Shown one piece after another: positions 10,007-19,919 of a DNA stretch of 42,500 nucleotides. Position numbers and translations under genes: made by a program. The stretch is from Prorocentrum cordatum. Taxonomy: Eukaryota > Sar > Dinophyceae > Prorocentrales > Prorocentraceae. The DNA lies in assembly GCA_963575745.1 (NCBI GenBank), contig CAUYUJ010004751.1, forward strand, positions 1 through 42,500, in the 5' to 3' direction. The notes under the pieces are model-generated. The model was not told the DNA's origin. It made no database searches and was given only the letters and a program-made list of their open reading frames with translations. The stretch's first letter is position 1. Each line of letters starts with the position of its first letter.

Positions 10007-10840
10007 CCACACACACACACCACACACACCTCACACACAACACACACAACACACAGAGACACACACAGACACACACACACACAGACACAACACACACAAC
10101 ACACACAGACACAGACACAGACACAGACAGACACACAGACACACAGACACACAGACACACAGGCACAGACACACAGACAGACAAACAGACAGACAGACAG
10201 ACGCACACGCACGCGCACGCGCACGCGCACGCGCACGCGCACGCGCACGCGCACGCGCACGCGCACGCGCACGCGCACGCGCACGCGCACGCGCACGCAC
10301 ACGCACACGCACACGCACACGCACACGCACACGCACACGCACACGCACACGCACACGCACACGCACACGCACACGCACACGCACACGCACACGCACACGC
10401 ACACGCACACGCACACGCAGCACACAGACACAGACACAGACACAGACACAGACACAGACACAGACACAGACACAGACACAGACACAGACACAGACACAGA
10501 CACAGACACACAGACACAGACACTGACACGCACACACGCACACGCACACGCACACGCACACGCACACGCACACGCACACGCACACGCACACGCACACGCA
10601 CACGCACACGCACACGCACACGCACACGCACACGCACACGCACACGCACACGCACACGCACACGCACACGCACACGCACACGCACACGCACACGCACGCA
10701 CGCACGCACACACACACACACCTACACACACACACACACACACACGCACACCACACACGCACGCACGCACGCGCACACACATACATACGCATACACGTAC
10801 ACATACACTCACCACTCAAACCACACACACACCACACACA
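9904..10840. repeat. CA/CG-rich simple-sequence tract (~0.94 kb)
   Basis: A nearly unbroken purine-pyrimidine alternation built from sub-arrays: ACGC repeats (9,920-10,008), mixed ACAC/AGAC (10,010-10,200), GCGCAC repeats (10,202-10,297), CACACG repeats (10,297-10,418), ACAGAC repeats (10,422-10,520), CACACG again (10,528-10,697), then CA and CACG. All translations (His/Thr, Ala/His, Cys/Val) are artefacts. Long CA and especially CG alternation is the classic Z-DNA-forming composition. Confidence 0.97.
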
Positions 10841-10949
10841 GACCTATATATATATACACACATCGATATGTATACAGATGTCGCCCCCCACCTAAAAACA
10901 TAGGAGAGAAACGTCAGCCTCCCAAAAGGATAGAGGAACACTATGAAAC

Positions 10950-11055
10950 ATGGAAGGGAGGCGAGAGGAGGAGGATGGAGGAGGAGAAGGTGAAGAGAGG
11001 AGGAGGAGGAGGAGGACGAGAAAGAGGAGGAGGAGGAGGAGGAGGAGGAGGAGGA
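10950..11055. repeat. GGA microsatellite
   Basis: Purine-only GGA-rich run immediately upstream of the candidate gene at 11,128. Confidence 0.92.
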
Positions 11056-11127
11056 GACCCCAACCCATCGGGGCAACGCGGCGGGCGTTGGGGACTTGGG
11101 GGAGCGGGGCTTTGGGCTCTCGGAGCA

Positions 11128-12250
11128 ATGGCACGGGACGCCGCTGCCCCACGCGGGGATTGTGCGGCGACTGCTCGTCGTGGCGCGGCTGGCGCAAAGG
11201 CCTCAGCTGATAGGCTGGTTCGCAGGCTTCAGGGCGAGGTCGCCTTTCGGGAAGCAGAGATCCAGCAGCTGCACCAGGTGCTCGAGACGCTCACTGGTGA
11301 CGCCGAGATCGCCAACCGTGTATGTGGGTTGCTCCCCGCTCTCTCTGCGCTGGTGGCAGGGAGGCAGCCCAACTGGCTCGATCGGCTCCGCAGGAACGTC
11401 GCTCTGCACGCGAAGTTCGTCATGGACCAGTTATCCATGGCCCCAGCGCGCCTGCTGCGCCAAGCCCAGGCGGGGCCCAGGCTGGGTGATCGTGGTGAAT
11501 CGAGCCCTTCAGCGACACGACCTTCGGACAGGACATTCAGGGTGAGTGCCCCAGCTTTCCCTGAAGGCTGGGTGGCGCCTGGCCGCTGGTTCGGGGTGTG
11601 GGAACCCCTTTCAGACCGGGAGCCGATCGCAGACATGCTCTTCGACAGCAGCGATGGGACTGGAGGGCTTCCGCAAGGGAGGCCTGTCTTGGCGACTGGT
11701 CCGTCGCTCAAAGACTGTCGAGGAGGCGGTCCGTGCAAATGCTGGGGCTACGTTGGCGACGAGAAGAGCCGCATGCAGGCGGCTGACCACCGAGAGACTG
11801 CTTGCATGCATTCGCTCGGGGCTGAGGCGCAGGAGAACACCTCTCCCGAGCTGGCCGCTGACTCCAGCTGCGCGAGTGCCAGGTGGTGGAGTTCCAGGGC
11901 GTCAATCGCCAGGATATGGTTGCACCCCATCTCAAGGTTTGGGGCTGGCCACCCTGACGATCTCCCTGATACTGTTGCAGCTGAGTTTGGTGCCGACACG
12001 AGCCCTCGTTTCTCAAGGAAACTGGCGGGTCTGCCAGATAACAGGAATCGTCGTTTGTTTCTGGCTGCTCACGGCCGTCTTCGCGTGCGAGACCGAGGAG
12101 TTCGGCCTGTTGTTCCACTCGCTGGCACTGGACCCCCGCAGGATGCGGAATGCCAGCAGCAGTGGCGTTTTTGATGATGCTTCTCTTCGAAGGCATGTTG
12201 TTGTGTTGGATCCCGTTTACATTTCAGCTTCGGATTTTGTGGCAGCATAG
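11128..12250 (+). CDS. Hypothetical protein, candidate two-exon gene with a 73-nt GT-AG intron
   Basis: Exon 1 begins at ATG 11,128 and is open to 11,541, where GGGTGAGT gives a canonical donor. CCCCTTTCAG at 11,605-11,614 is a good acceptor preceded by pyrimidines. Removing 11,542-11,614 (73 nt) joins exon 1 in phase 0 to a second frame that stays open to TAG at 12,250. The exon 1 product has a coiled-coil-like helix (RRLQGEVAFREAEIQQLHQV, about residues 32-51). Exon 2 opens with a basic helical stretch. A hydrophobic stretch near the C-terminus (GIVVCFWLLTAVF) could be a membrane segment. Alternative short frames and further splice-like sites (CTGACTCCAG near 11,870, GTTGCAG near 11,980) make the 3' structure uncertain. 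I recognise no family. It lies just downstream of a GGA tract. Confidence 0.4.
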
Positions 12251-12949
12251 TTTGGTACATTGCTGAATGTGGCTTCCTGGTATACTTCTACTGCATGTGG
12301 CTTCCTGGCATTATGATTATCCATCGCGTGCTGTGCAACACTTCGCCGCTAATTGTCTTCTGTTTTCTTCGCTGCGATATCCTTCCAAGAGAGCCGACAT
12401 CCATTCCGTCTATCTCTGATTGAGCGCAGGCGTTGGGCCCCTCTGGCTTGTGTAGCTGTTGAGTGTCTCTGACCTCCCCCTCCTCCCCTCCCCCAGAAGC
12501 AGAATGCACGTGCAGGCTGCTTGCCTCTCCACAGCCTGCCGAGTCCTCGAAGGGGGTTGAGGGGTGTAGAGCAGAGGAGAAGGGGGAGGGGGACTCGACC
12601 GAGGCACCGCCCAGGGAGGTGGGCCTCGTGGGCCCAGCAGTTCGCTGGCGAGGGCCAGCCGCGCGCTGGGAACGTGCACCGATCGCGACGCGTCCTAGGC
12701 CAGAGGCTCAGGGCAGATCGCATTCATATTTTTGTCCCTCACTGTTCCGTGAACGGTCTTGGGACAAGCTAGTGAACCAGTGAACCAGAGGAGAAGGACA
12801 GAAGGAAGAGAGAGATAGAGAGATCCGATAACAATAAACAGCATATGAACAATACTATACAGTATTAGGGATGTGTGTATGATCAGTATCAATGTTTGTT
12901 CGGGGGTGGGTAGATATACATATAACAGCGCACCGGGTCCGGGCGCCCG
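12251..12949. other. Spacer without recognised gene
   Basis: Holds a short direct repeat (ATGTGGCTTCCTGG at about 12,267 and 12,295) and A/T-rich sequence near 12,790-12,930. No gene was recognised. Confidence 0.5.
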
Positions 12950-14262
12950 GGGCCGGCGCCGCTACCGCAAATGTGGGTTCCGGGGCCCTCGGGGAGCCCC
13001 GGGGCCTACAGAAGGCAGCCGGAAGGCCCCAAGGAGACTCCAAGAGGCGCCAGAACAGACCCGGGACGCCCGAAGGTCGCTCCCAGACGCCCAACATGGC
13101 CTCCAAGGCGGCTTCAGAAGCCCCAAAGACACCCCAAGCGACCCCCAACAGGGCCCCAAAGAGAGCCCCAAGGGGCCCAAATAGCCCCATTCCCTTTGTA
13201 AAACGTATATGTTTAACATATTGCTTGTTTTCGCTGTGGGTCCGTGCTTGACGACCTCAGAAGCTCCCGAGACCGCCCCAATACGGCCCAGGACGCGCCC
13301 CAGAGGGCCCCAATACAGCCCCAGAAAGCCCCAGGACGGCCAACGAAGGGCCCAAGACGGCCCAAGAGAGTCCTCAAGACGGGCCCGAAAGGGCCCGAAA
13401 GGAGGAAAACTACCATCGAATTCCAAGCTTTCGACCCCAAGTGGCTCCAGGAGCCGCCGAGAAGCCCCCAAGAAACGCCCGGAAGGCTCCCGAAAACACC
13501 CCAAGACGCTCCAAGAGGCACCCCACGAGAACTCCAAAAAACAAAAATCGTCCCATTCATGTAGGAAAACGTATACATTTCGTATGTTTGCCTGTTGGGC
13601 TGTCATCGCGTCCAAGACGGCCCAAGGGGTTCCCAAGACGGCCTAGGAAGAGGCCCCCAAAAGAGCTCCAAGACGGGCCACGAGAAGCCCAGGACGGCCC
13701 AATGAGCCCCCAAGACGGCCCAAGAGAGCCCCGAGACGCGCCCGGGAGGAGTCCCAGAGAAAGAAAACCACTCTCGAATTCCGAGCTTTCGGCCCCAAGA
13801 GATCCCAGGAGGCGCCGATACGCCCCCAAGAGGCCCCAAACACGCCCCCCCAAGCACCCCAAGATGCTCCAAGAGGCACCCCAAGAGAGCCCCAAGAAAT
13901 TAGAATCCTTCCATCCCCATGGGAAAATGTATATTTTTCGCATGATCGCCTCTTGGGCTGTCGCCGCGTCCAAGACGGCCCAAGAGGCACCCCAAAACGG
14001 CCTAGGATGCCCCCAAGAAATCTCCAAGACGGCCTACGAGGAACGCAGGACGGCCCAATCGGCCCCCAAGACGGCCCAAGAGAAGCCCAAGAAGCGCCCG
14101 AGAGGGGTCCCAGAAGAAGACAACCACTTTCGCTTTCCGAGCTTTCGGTCCCAAGAGCCCCCAGGAGGCGCCGATAGGCCCCCCAGAGGCCCCAAGAGGC
14201 CCCCCAAAGCACCCCAACACGCACCCAGGAGGCCTCCAAGAGGCCCCCAAGAGGCTCATAAC
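12950..14262. repeat. Tandem array with ~360-bp period built on a GGCCCAAGA motif
   Basis: Landmark AAACGTATA / AAATGTATA followed by TTGCCTGTTGGGCTGTC-like sequence and GCGTCCAAGACGGCCCAAG occurs at about 13,201, 13,565 and 13,925, giving periods near 360 bp. Each unit also has TTTCGNNCCCAAG (13,430, 13,789, 14,144). Within units a shorter, irregular motif (CCCAAGACGGCC, GCCCCAAGAGG) repeats. Long frames on both strands (Trp/Gly/Leu-rich on minus, Pro/Arg-rich on plus) result from the repeat. Confidence 0.88.
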
Positions 14263-14437
14263 TTGTTTCTACTGCGCCGGCGAGAGAGGCATCCAAGATG
14301 CCATGCGAACCTGGGCCGTAGGTGGATCTTCTTGTGGGCCAAGACCCGTGTCAGGGGTGTGCCGACTCGGGTGGACCGGATGCGAACATTGCTGGGGGCC
14401 GTCGGTTGAAGTCTATCAAGCCTAGCTAGAACTTGAG

Positions 14438-14456
14438 CGCGCGCGAAGCGCGCGCG
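14438..14456. repeat. Perfect CG hairpin
   Basis: CGCGCGCG, AAG loop, CGCGCGCG: an 8-bp perfect stem with a 3-nt loop. Confidence 0.75.
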
Positions 14457-14658
14457 ATGGTGGTAGATGTACATATATTTGCGTGTATATATATATACAC
14501 ATATGTGTGTGTGTCTGTGTGTTTGCGTCATTGATATATCTTCGTGACCGTATCCCATCTTCGCCGCTGGAGGAACACTGTGTGTGCGTTATTTTTTGAC
14601 GTAGCGGGTCATCCACAAGTCAATCCCTGTTTTTTCTTTGACGATTTCGCGACCTGTT

Positions 14659-14718
14659 TTTTGAGCTGCGTCTGGCCGTGGCCACGCCCTCGCAACCACG
14701 CGCGGGCGCAGCTCAAAA
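14659..14718. repeat. 12-bp perfect inverted repeat
   Basis: TTTTGAGCTGCG at 14,659-14,670 pairs with CGCAGCTCAAAA at 14,707-14,718 across a 36-nt loop that itself contains GGCCGTGGCC. Role unknown. Confidence 0.65.
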
Positions 14719-15073
14719 CATGATGTGCTTCTTTTGGGCTTTGTGGGGCCGCTTCGGAGTGCATACCAGGAGGTGCACAAAGGGCGATTGCTTTTGATGC
14801 GGAGGGCGAGGGGGATTTCGACCAAAGTGGGAGAAGCGTTGAATGAGGCTTGGGTACCCCAAACATCGTCGTCGAGGCCTTATCGCCGATCGGTCGACGA
14901 TGCGTCGCCGAGTTCAGGTCGATGTTTCCCCCCCCCCCCCCCCACACACCCCTGCCTCCCACGTTGCGAAAAGTTGCAGCATCGCAAAAAGTGACGACCA
15001 GAGCCCTAGACCCCCTCTCTTTCTGCGGCATCTGTTCAAACCGGACGATGGCGCCCGACTACACTTGAGAGCG

Positions 15074-15249
15074 ACACGTAAGTAAGAGTGGCCTTACACT
15101 GGAGTGACCTGTGGTGCTGGCCCACTCGGGTCCCCCGATCACCAAACGCGTTGCGGTAGCATCGTCTTGCGCGTTTGTTTTGGTCCTCCCGCGGTCCACA
15201 AAAAGCCGCGCACCAAAGGTCACTCTCACCCAAGAACGCTGTTGCGTGT
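15074..15249. mobile_element. MITE-like foldback element, family A copy 4
   Basis: Fourth copy of the element at 368-540, 991-1,165 and 1,183-1,356, in the same orientation but nearly 14 kb away. It shares ACACGTAAG, GAGTGACCTGTGGTGC, GGGTCCCCCGATCACC, GCGCACCAAAGGTCACTC and the GCGTGT end. It has diverged mainly in the centre. Confidence 0.7.
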
Positions 15250-15359
15250 AGCCGATCTCAGCGCTGCCGAGGCGCGCGCCCAGCGCGAGGCCAAGCTCGG
15301 CACGGGCGCCCGGCAGCAGCGGAGCTATGCGGCCCACTTGGGCGCGCCTGGCCGCCGCC

Positions 15360-15386
15360 TTTTCGCCGCTGCCGCCGCCGTCGTTT

Positions 15387-15419
<33 letters not shown>

Positions 15420-15515
15420 CCGCCATTGTCGCCGCCGTCGTCGTCGTCGTCGTCGTCGTCGTGGTCGTCGTCGTCGTCTTCGTCGTCCTTGTCCTCGTCC
15501 TTGTCGTTGTCGTGC
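15360..15515. repeat. CGC/CGT trinucleotide array
   Basis: CGCCGC followed by CGTCGT repeats, about 155 bp. The Val-, Ser- or Arg-rich readings are artefacts. Confidence 0.93.
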
Positions 15516-15774
15516 CCCTCCTTATGCTATGACTCAATCCTCCTACTTTCCCCTGGCCCGTGTCCCGCGGTGGCACTCGCCGCGCGGCCGCGACCAATAG
15601 GCCCGCGCTGGATGGCACGCTGGCCTCTGCTTCCTCCCCTGCCCCACGAAGAGCCCCATCTGAGCGTCGAAGGCCTCCCCCAGAACTCCCCGACAACTTT
15701 TGGGACGTCTGCACGCTCTTCCTGGACTGTTGCTTCTCCGCCCCTTATGCCCCCCCTCTTCCTCCGCCCCGCTA
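15516..15774. other. Pyrimidine-leaning spacer upstream of the spliced-leader relic
   Basis: C/T-biased on the plus strand, especially 15,735-15,772. No gene was recognised. Confidence 0.5.
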
Positions 15775-15794
15775 TCCGTAGCCATTGTGTCAAG
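15775..15794 (+). other. Relict dinoflagellate spliced-leader sequence
   Basis: TCCGTAGCCATT followed by GTGTCAAG. The dinoflagellate trans-spliced leader is a 22-nt exon beginning (A/G/T)CCGTAGCCATT and ending CTCAAG. Here the first 12 bases and the last 5 (TCAAG) match, with a 2-nt-shorter diverged middle. Such relics are known to arise when a mature trans-spliced mRNA is reverse-transcribed and reinserted. What follows (15,795-16,108) would be the retroposed transcript, but I recognise no protein in it. Confidence 0.5.
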
Positions 15795-16108
15795 CCGTTT
15801 TGAGAGATCTTCTAGCTGCGTTGATTTGGGTCGTTTCGGAAGCGATTTTCAAGCGTTATGCTTCAGCAGATGTACGTCGCTGCAGGTTCCAAGCGTGCAC
15901 TGTCTCAGGGTCAGAGGTTTTCCCCAACCAGTGCTTGCACCGAAGGGGTCCTAGCGGATGTCGAAAGATTTGGCGAGAGTGCCCGTCCGATTTCGGTAGG
16001 CGGACTGGTTCCCAGGTTCCCGGTTAGGGGTTCCCCGGTTCCCAGTTGCTGGTTCCGAGCCGATTTCGGTGGGCGGCGGGGTTCCGGGGCTTCCGGGTTC
16101 CCGGGTTC
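15795..16108 (+). other. Possible retroposed transcript body, no recognised product
   Basis: Sequence following the spliced-leader relic. It contains a ~60-bp internal near-repeat: CGATTTCGGTAGGCGG near 15,990 and CGATTTCGGTGGGCGG near 16,060, each followed by GGTTCC-type motifs. An open frame at 15,858-16,112 has no recognisable domain. Confidence 0.3.
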
Positions 16109-16345
16109 CTAGTCGATCTCCTTATCGATCGGTCTCACCATCGTTCTCATTACCCACCTCTCTATCGATCTCACTATCGATCTCACGATCGACTTCACGA
16201 TCGATCTCACGATCGATCTCACTAAAGATCGCACGAGCGATCTCACGATCGACCTCACTGAATCGACTCTACTATCGGTCTCACGATCGACCTTTCTATC
16301 GTCCTTGCTATCGATCCCACTATTGATCTCACTATCGATCTCACA
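16109..16345. repeat. 12-bp tandem repeat (GATCGATCTCAC)
   Basis: About 20 degenerate copies of a 12-bp unit built from ATCGATCTCAC/GATCGACCTCAC. The overlapping GATC and ATCGAT palindromes make the tract dense in 4- to 8-bp dyads. Confidence 0.9.
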
Positions 16346-16900
16346 TTCCATCTCTATAACCATAACATCATTAATTTTCACACCATCCACTGATTGGGTT
16401 TTTCCTCTGGTGTAATTTGTGCTACCTGCGCCGTGTTTTCGTGACATTTTGAATTGTAGCGGGAGTCATGTCGCCGAGTACGAGGGGACGCCGTTTGCAA
16501 ATCTAAGTCCGAGGACACGCGGTGAGCTGCCCTCCATTATCGTGCGCACGCCTGGGGTGCACGGAGAGAAGGGTGCACATGCCATGGATGTTGAACCTGG
16601 CCTGGGACGCGAAGAGGGGCGATGACCAGAATATGATCGGCTCCGTAACGGGCGCAAGATGATATGCAAGAGTTCGATTTCCCCCAAACGCTGCTTGCAC
16701 TCAGGGGTTCTCGCTTCTGGCCTACGGAACTGGGCCGCGTCTTTAGCCTGGCGGCTCCGCGTCGGCCGTCGCCGCCCAGTCGCCGCCTCGTCGCCGCCCG
16801 TCGTCTGCGCCGGTTGACAGGTCTTGCGGCTCCGTGCCAGCCGTCGCCGCCTTGTCGCCACCTCGTCGCCGCCTCGTCGCCGCCCGTCGCCGCCGTTGGA
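16346..16900. other. Spacer, no recognised gene; CGCCGT-rich end
   Basis: 16,346-16,740 has mixed composition with no recognisable protein. 16,760-16,905 becomes rich in CGTCGCCGCC, a degenerate microsatellite. Confidence 0.5.
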
Positions 16901-17069
16901 TTCTCCTTTTTATAAAGAGAATAGACTCTACCCATCCCTCCCCCGGCGTTATCGGCCCCTCCCTCTCGGGTATGTAGTTCATATATGATTCTGACCACAT
17001 GACCAGCCGAAATATGAATTTGCACTATCCCAGGGGGGCCGGTATCGCTCCCCCTGAGGTTAAAACAAT
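16901..17069. repeat. Composite unit 1: leader block
   Basis: AT-mixed block with landmarks AATAGACTCTACCC, GATTCTGACCACATG, AATTTGCACTATC and GGTATCGCTCCCCC. Related blocks lie at 18,631-18,802 and 20,281-20,455. It directly precedes the 'cgcgaat' block. Confidence 0.8.
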
Positions 17070-17580
17070 GCGCCGGGACATTTTTTGTTCTAACATAAGA
17101 CTTTTTCGCGAATCCCTTGCAAACAACGGGACGAAGTGCACACGCTCGCGTCGTCGCGCGCGCATGCCGAAATGTTTCAAAAACCTTCGGTGTCGGAAGG
17201 ATTTCGCAATCGAGTTTCCAAAAAACATACAAACACACAGGGTTTCGCAACACTGATTTGCTAGAAAAGCTTACGCGCGAGCTCTTGCGAAATCTTACGA
17301 AAACCATAGGTTTTTTTCAAGATGTTCACAAAATGCTACCAAACAGGCTTCGCGCGCGGGCATGTCGAAATCTGTCGAACGCCCTTGCGCGTGTGCCGTC
17401 GCGAGAATCCTCTGCAAAAAATGGGACGAAGTGCAGACGCGCGCGTCGTCGCGCGCGTATGCCGAAATCCTTCAAAACCCATCGGTTTCGGAAGGACTTC
17501 AAAATCGTGCGTCCAAAAAACCTACAAAAACCTAAGGTTTCGCAACACGGATTTTCAACAAAAGCGTGCGCGCGCGCTCT
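17070..17580. repeat. Composite unit 1: 'cgcgaat' block with internal duplication
   Basis: Begins near GGGACATTTTTTGTTC. It contains the motif GGGACGAAGTGCA then CGTCGTCGCGCGCG then ATGCCGAAAT twice, at about 17,130 and 17,430, so an older ~300-bp duplication lies inside the block. All three frames give Arg/Lys-rich readings of similar quality in every copy, with no frame preferentially conserved, so I treat it as non-coding. Copies lie at 18,803-19,308 and 21,906-22,388. Confidence 0.85.
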
Positions 17581-18014
17581 TGCGGCGTCGTCGTCGTCGT
17601 CGTCGCCGTCCTCCCTCCTCCCGCGTCGTCGTCGTCGTCGTCGCCTACGTCGTCCTCTGTCTTTTCTCGTGTTCGTCGTCGTCGTCCTCTTTGGCGTCGT
17701 GGTCGTTTCCGTCGTCGTTGTCGCCGTGGTCGTCCTTCCTCCTCCTCCCTCGTCGTCGTCGTCGTCCGTCGTCGGCGTCTCATCGTCGTCCCTCCTATTT
17801 CGTCGCCGTCGTCGTCGTCGGCGTCGTCGTCGTCGTCGTCGTCTTCCCTCCTCCCTCGTCCTTGTCGTCGTCGGCGTCGCCGTCCTCCCTCCTTCTTTGT
17901 CGTTCGCGTCGTCGCCGTCCTCCCTCATCCCTCGTCGTTGTCGTCGTTGCCGCCGTTGTCGTCGTCGTCGTCGTCCGTCGTCGGCGTCTCATCGTCGTCC
18001 CTCCTATTTCGTCG

Positions 18015-18049
<35 letters not shown>

Positions 18050-18221
18050 TTCCCTCCTTCCTCGTCGTTGTCGCCGTCGGCGTCGCCGTCTTCCCTCCTT
18101 CTTTTGTCGTTCGCGTCGTCGCCGTCCTCCCTCCTCCCTCGTCGTTGTCGTCGTTGCCGCCGTCGTCGTCGTCGTCGTCGTCAGCGTCGTCATCGTTGTG
18201 GCTGTCGTCGTCGGTGCCTTA

Positions 18222-18258
<37 letters not shown>

Positions 18259-18366
18259 GTGTCGTCGTCGTTGTCGTCGTTGTCGTTGTCGTTGTCGTCG
18301 TCGTCGAAGTCGTCGGAGACGTCGTCGGTGTCGTCGGAGTCGTTGTCGTCGGTGTCGTCGCAGTCG
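17581..18366. repeat. Composite unit 1: CGT array
   Basis: About 790 bp of CGTCGT interspersed with CCTCCCTCCTC. There is higher-order repetition: the segment CGTCGGCGTCTCATCGTCG with CCCTCCTATTTCGTCG occurs at about 17,770 and 17,980. Arg, Val and Ser homopolymer readings are artefacts. Confidence 0.95.
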
Positions 18367-18372
18367 GTCTTA

Positions 18373-18417
18373 AGAGGTTTTGCAAACCAAGTTGCGGGTG
18401 GGTGGGTGGGATGTTTG
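18373..18417 (+). repeat. Composite unit 1: invariant palindrome + G-quadruplex junction
   Basis: GGTTTTGCAAACC (a short palindrome), CAAGTTGC, then GGGTGGGTGGGTGGG at 18,396-18,410. The same block follows the CGT arrays of the other two units almost unchanged. Confidence 0.9.
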
Positions 18418-18454
18418 CAAGAGCATGGGATGTGTCAAATCATTGGTAAAAACC

Positions 18455-18592
18455 AATTGCACCACATAGACTGCACAAAGACAAATCGCGCTTGCAGCGC
18501 GCCATGGTATCGTTTACAACATAGTTTGTACCACATCTTGCGCAACATTGCTTGCACCGCGTAGATTTCAGAACATATGTTGCACAGCCACG
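18455..18592. repeat. Composite unit 1: TTGCAC array
   Basis: Degenerate 13-16 bp repeats of the type TTGCACCACATAGA / ATGTTGCACA. Followed by an AT tract (18,600-18,632) and the leader block of unit 2. Confidence 0.75.
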
Positions 18593-18630
18593 CTTTGGAC
18601 AATATATATATATACACATATATATATATA

Positions 18631-18802
18631 TACCTTTCTAAAAAATAGACTCTACCCCCCCCCCCCGGACTTAACGCTTCCCCCTGGGATAGTATAATTT
18701 CATATACAAAATCAGCACACTCGTCCATCCTATATATGAAATCATATCATCCCAGCCAAACCGGTATCCCCCCACCTGAGGTTCCCTTGTAAAAAAAACA
18801 TT
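18631..18802. repeat. Composite unit 2: leader block
   Basis: Shares AATAGACTCTACCCCC, GGTATCCCCCCACCTGAGG and the GTGACATTTTTTG boundary with unit 1. The middle is diverged. Confidence 0.75.
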
Positions 18803-19308
18803 GCGGTGACATTTTTTGTTCTAACATAACACTTTTTCACGAATCCCTTGCCAAAAATAGGACGAAGTGCACACGCGCGCGTCGTCGCGCGCGCATGCCG
18901 AAATCCTTCAAAAACCTTCGATGCCGGAAGGATTTCGCAATCGAGTTTCCAACAAATAAGCAACAACACAAGGTTTCGCAACACTGATTTGCTAAAAAAG
19001 TTTCCGCGCGAGCTCTTGCGAAATCCTAAGAAAACCATAGGTTTTCGAGATTTTCACAAAATGCTACCAAGCGGGCTTCGCGCGCGCATGTCGAAATCTG
19101 TCGAACGCCCTTGCGCGTGTGCCGTCGCGAGAATCCTCTGCAAAAAATTGGACGAAGTGCAGACGCGCGCGTCGTCGCGCGCGTACGCCGAACTCCTTCA
19201 AAACCCGTCGGTTTCGGAAGGATTTCAAAATCGTGCGTCCAAAAAACCTACAAAAACCTAAGGTTTCGCAACACGGATTTTCAACAAAAGCGTGCGCGCG
19301 CGCTCTTG
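18803..19308. repeat. Composite unit 2: 'cgcgaat' block
   Basis: Nearly collinear with 17,070-17,580 over its whole length, including the internal duplication and the CCTAAGGTTTCGCAACACGG landmark. Confidence 0.88.
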
Positions 19309-19309
19309 C

Positions 19310-19833
19310 GGCGTCGTCGTCGTAATCGTCGTCGCCGTCCTCCCTCCTCCCGCGTCGTCGTCGTCGTCGTCGCCTACGTCGTCCTCTGTCTTTTCTCGTG
19401 TTCGTCGTCGTCGTCCTCTTTGGCGTCGTGGTCGTTTCCGTCGTCGTTGTCGCCGTGGTCGTCTTTCCTCCTCCTCCCACGTCGTCGTCGTCGTCCGTCG
19501 TCGGCGTCTCGTCGTCGTCCCTCCTATTTCGTCGCCGTCGTCGTCGTCGTTGTCGTCGTCGTCTTCCCTCCTCCCTCGTCGTTGTCGTCGTCGGCGTCGC
19601 CGTCCTTCCTCCTTCGTCGTCGTTTGCGTCGTCGCCGTCCTCCCTCCTCCCTCGTCGTTGTCGTCGTTGTTGTCGTTGTCGCCGTCGTCGTCCTTCCTCC
19701 TCCCTCGTCGTCGCCTTCGTTGGCGTCGTCGTCGTTTTCGTCGTCGTCGGCGTCGACGTCGTTGTCGTCGTCGAAGTCGTCGGAGACGTCGTCGGTGTCT
19801 CCTAGTCGTTGTCGCTGGTGTCGTCGTAGTCGG
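19310..19833. repeat. Composite unit 2: CGT array
   Basis: Same start (GCGGCGTCGTCGTCG), same embedded CCTCTGTCTTTTCTCGTG landmark and same end (GAAGTCGTCGGAGACGTCG) as unit 1, but about 260 bp shorter. Confidence 0.95.
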
Positions 19834-19836
19834 TCT

Positions 19837-19883
19837 GAACAGGTTTTGCAAACCAAGTTGCGGGTGGGTGGGTGGGATGTTTG
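19837..19883 (+). repeat. Composite unit 2: palindrome + G-quadruplex junction
   Basis: Identical core to 18,373-18,417; GGGTGGGTGGGTGGG at 19,862-19,876. Confidence 0.9.
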
Positions 19884-19919
19884 CACGAGCAGTGGAGAGG
19901 ACAGCTTCAAGACAGTCAA

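Larger units (their letters stand above)
14263..15070. other. Spacer with hairpins and a short TA/TG tract, no recognised gene
   Basis: Contains the two hairpins listed separately, a TATATATATACACATATG/TG-rich stretch (14,470-14,520) and a C15 homopolymer near 14,929-14,943. No coding region was recognised. Confidence 0.55.

Noticed and set aside
9709-12174. An 821-codon open frame crossing the CA tract into 12.17 kb
   Set aside because: Most of it is Ala/His, His/Thr and Arg/Thr runs from the CA/CG repeat, and it reads through the likely 73-nt intron. Only the part after 11,128 may be coding.
16109-16345. CRISPR-like array of short direct repeats
   Set aside because: Units are contiguous 12-mers without unique spacers; it is a simple tandem repeat.
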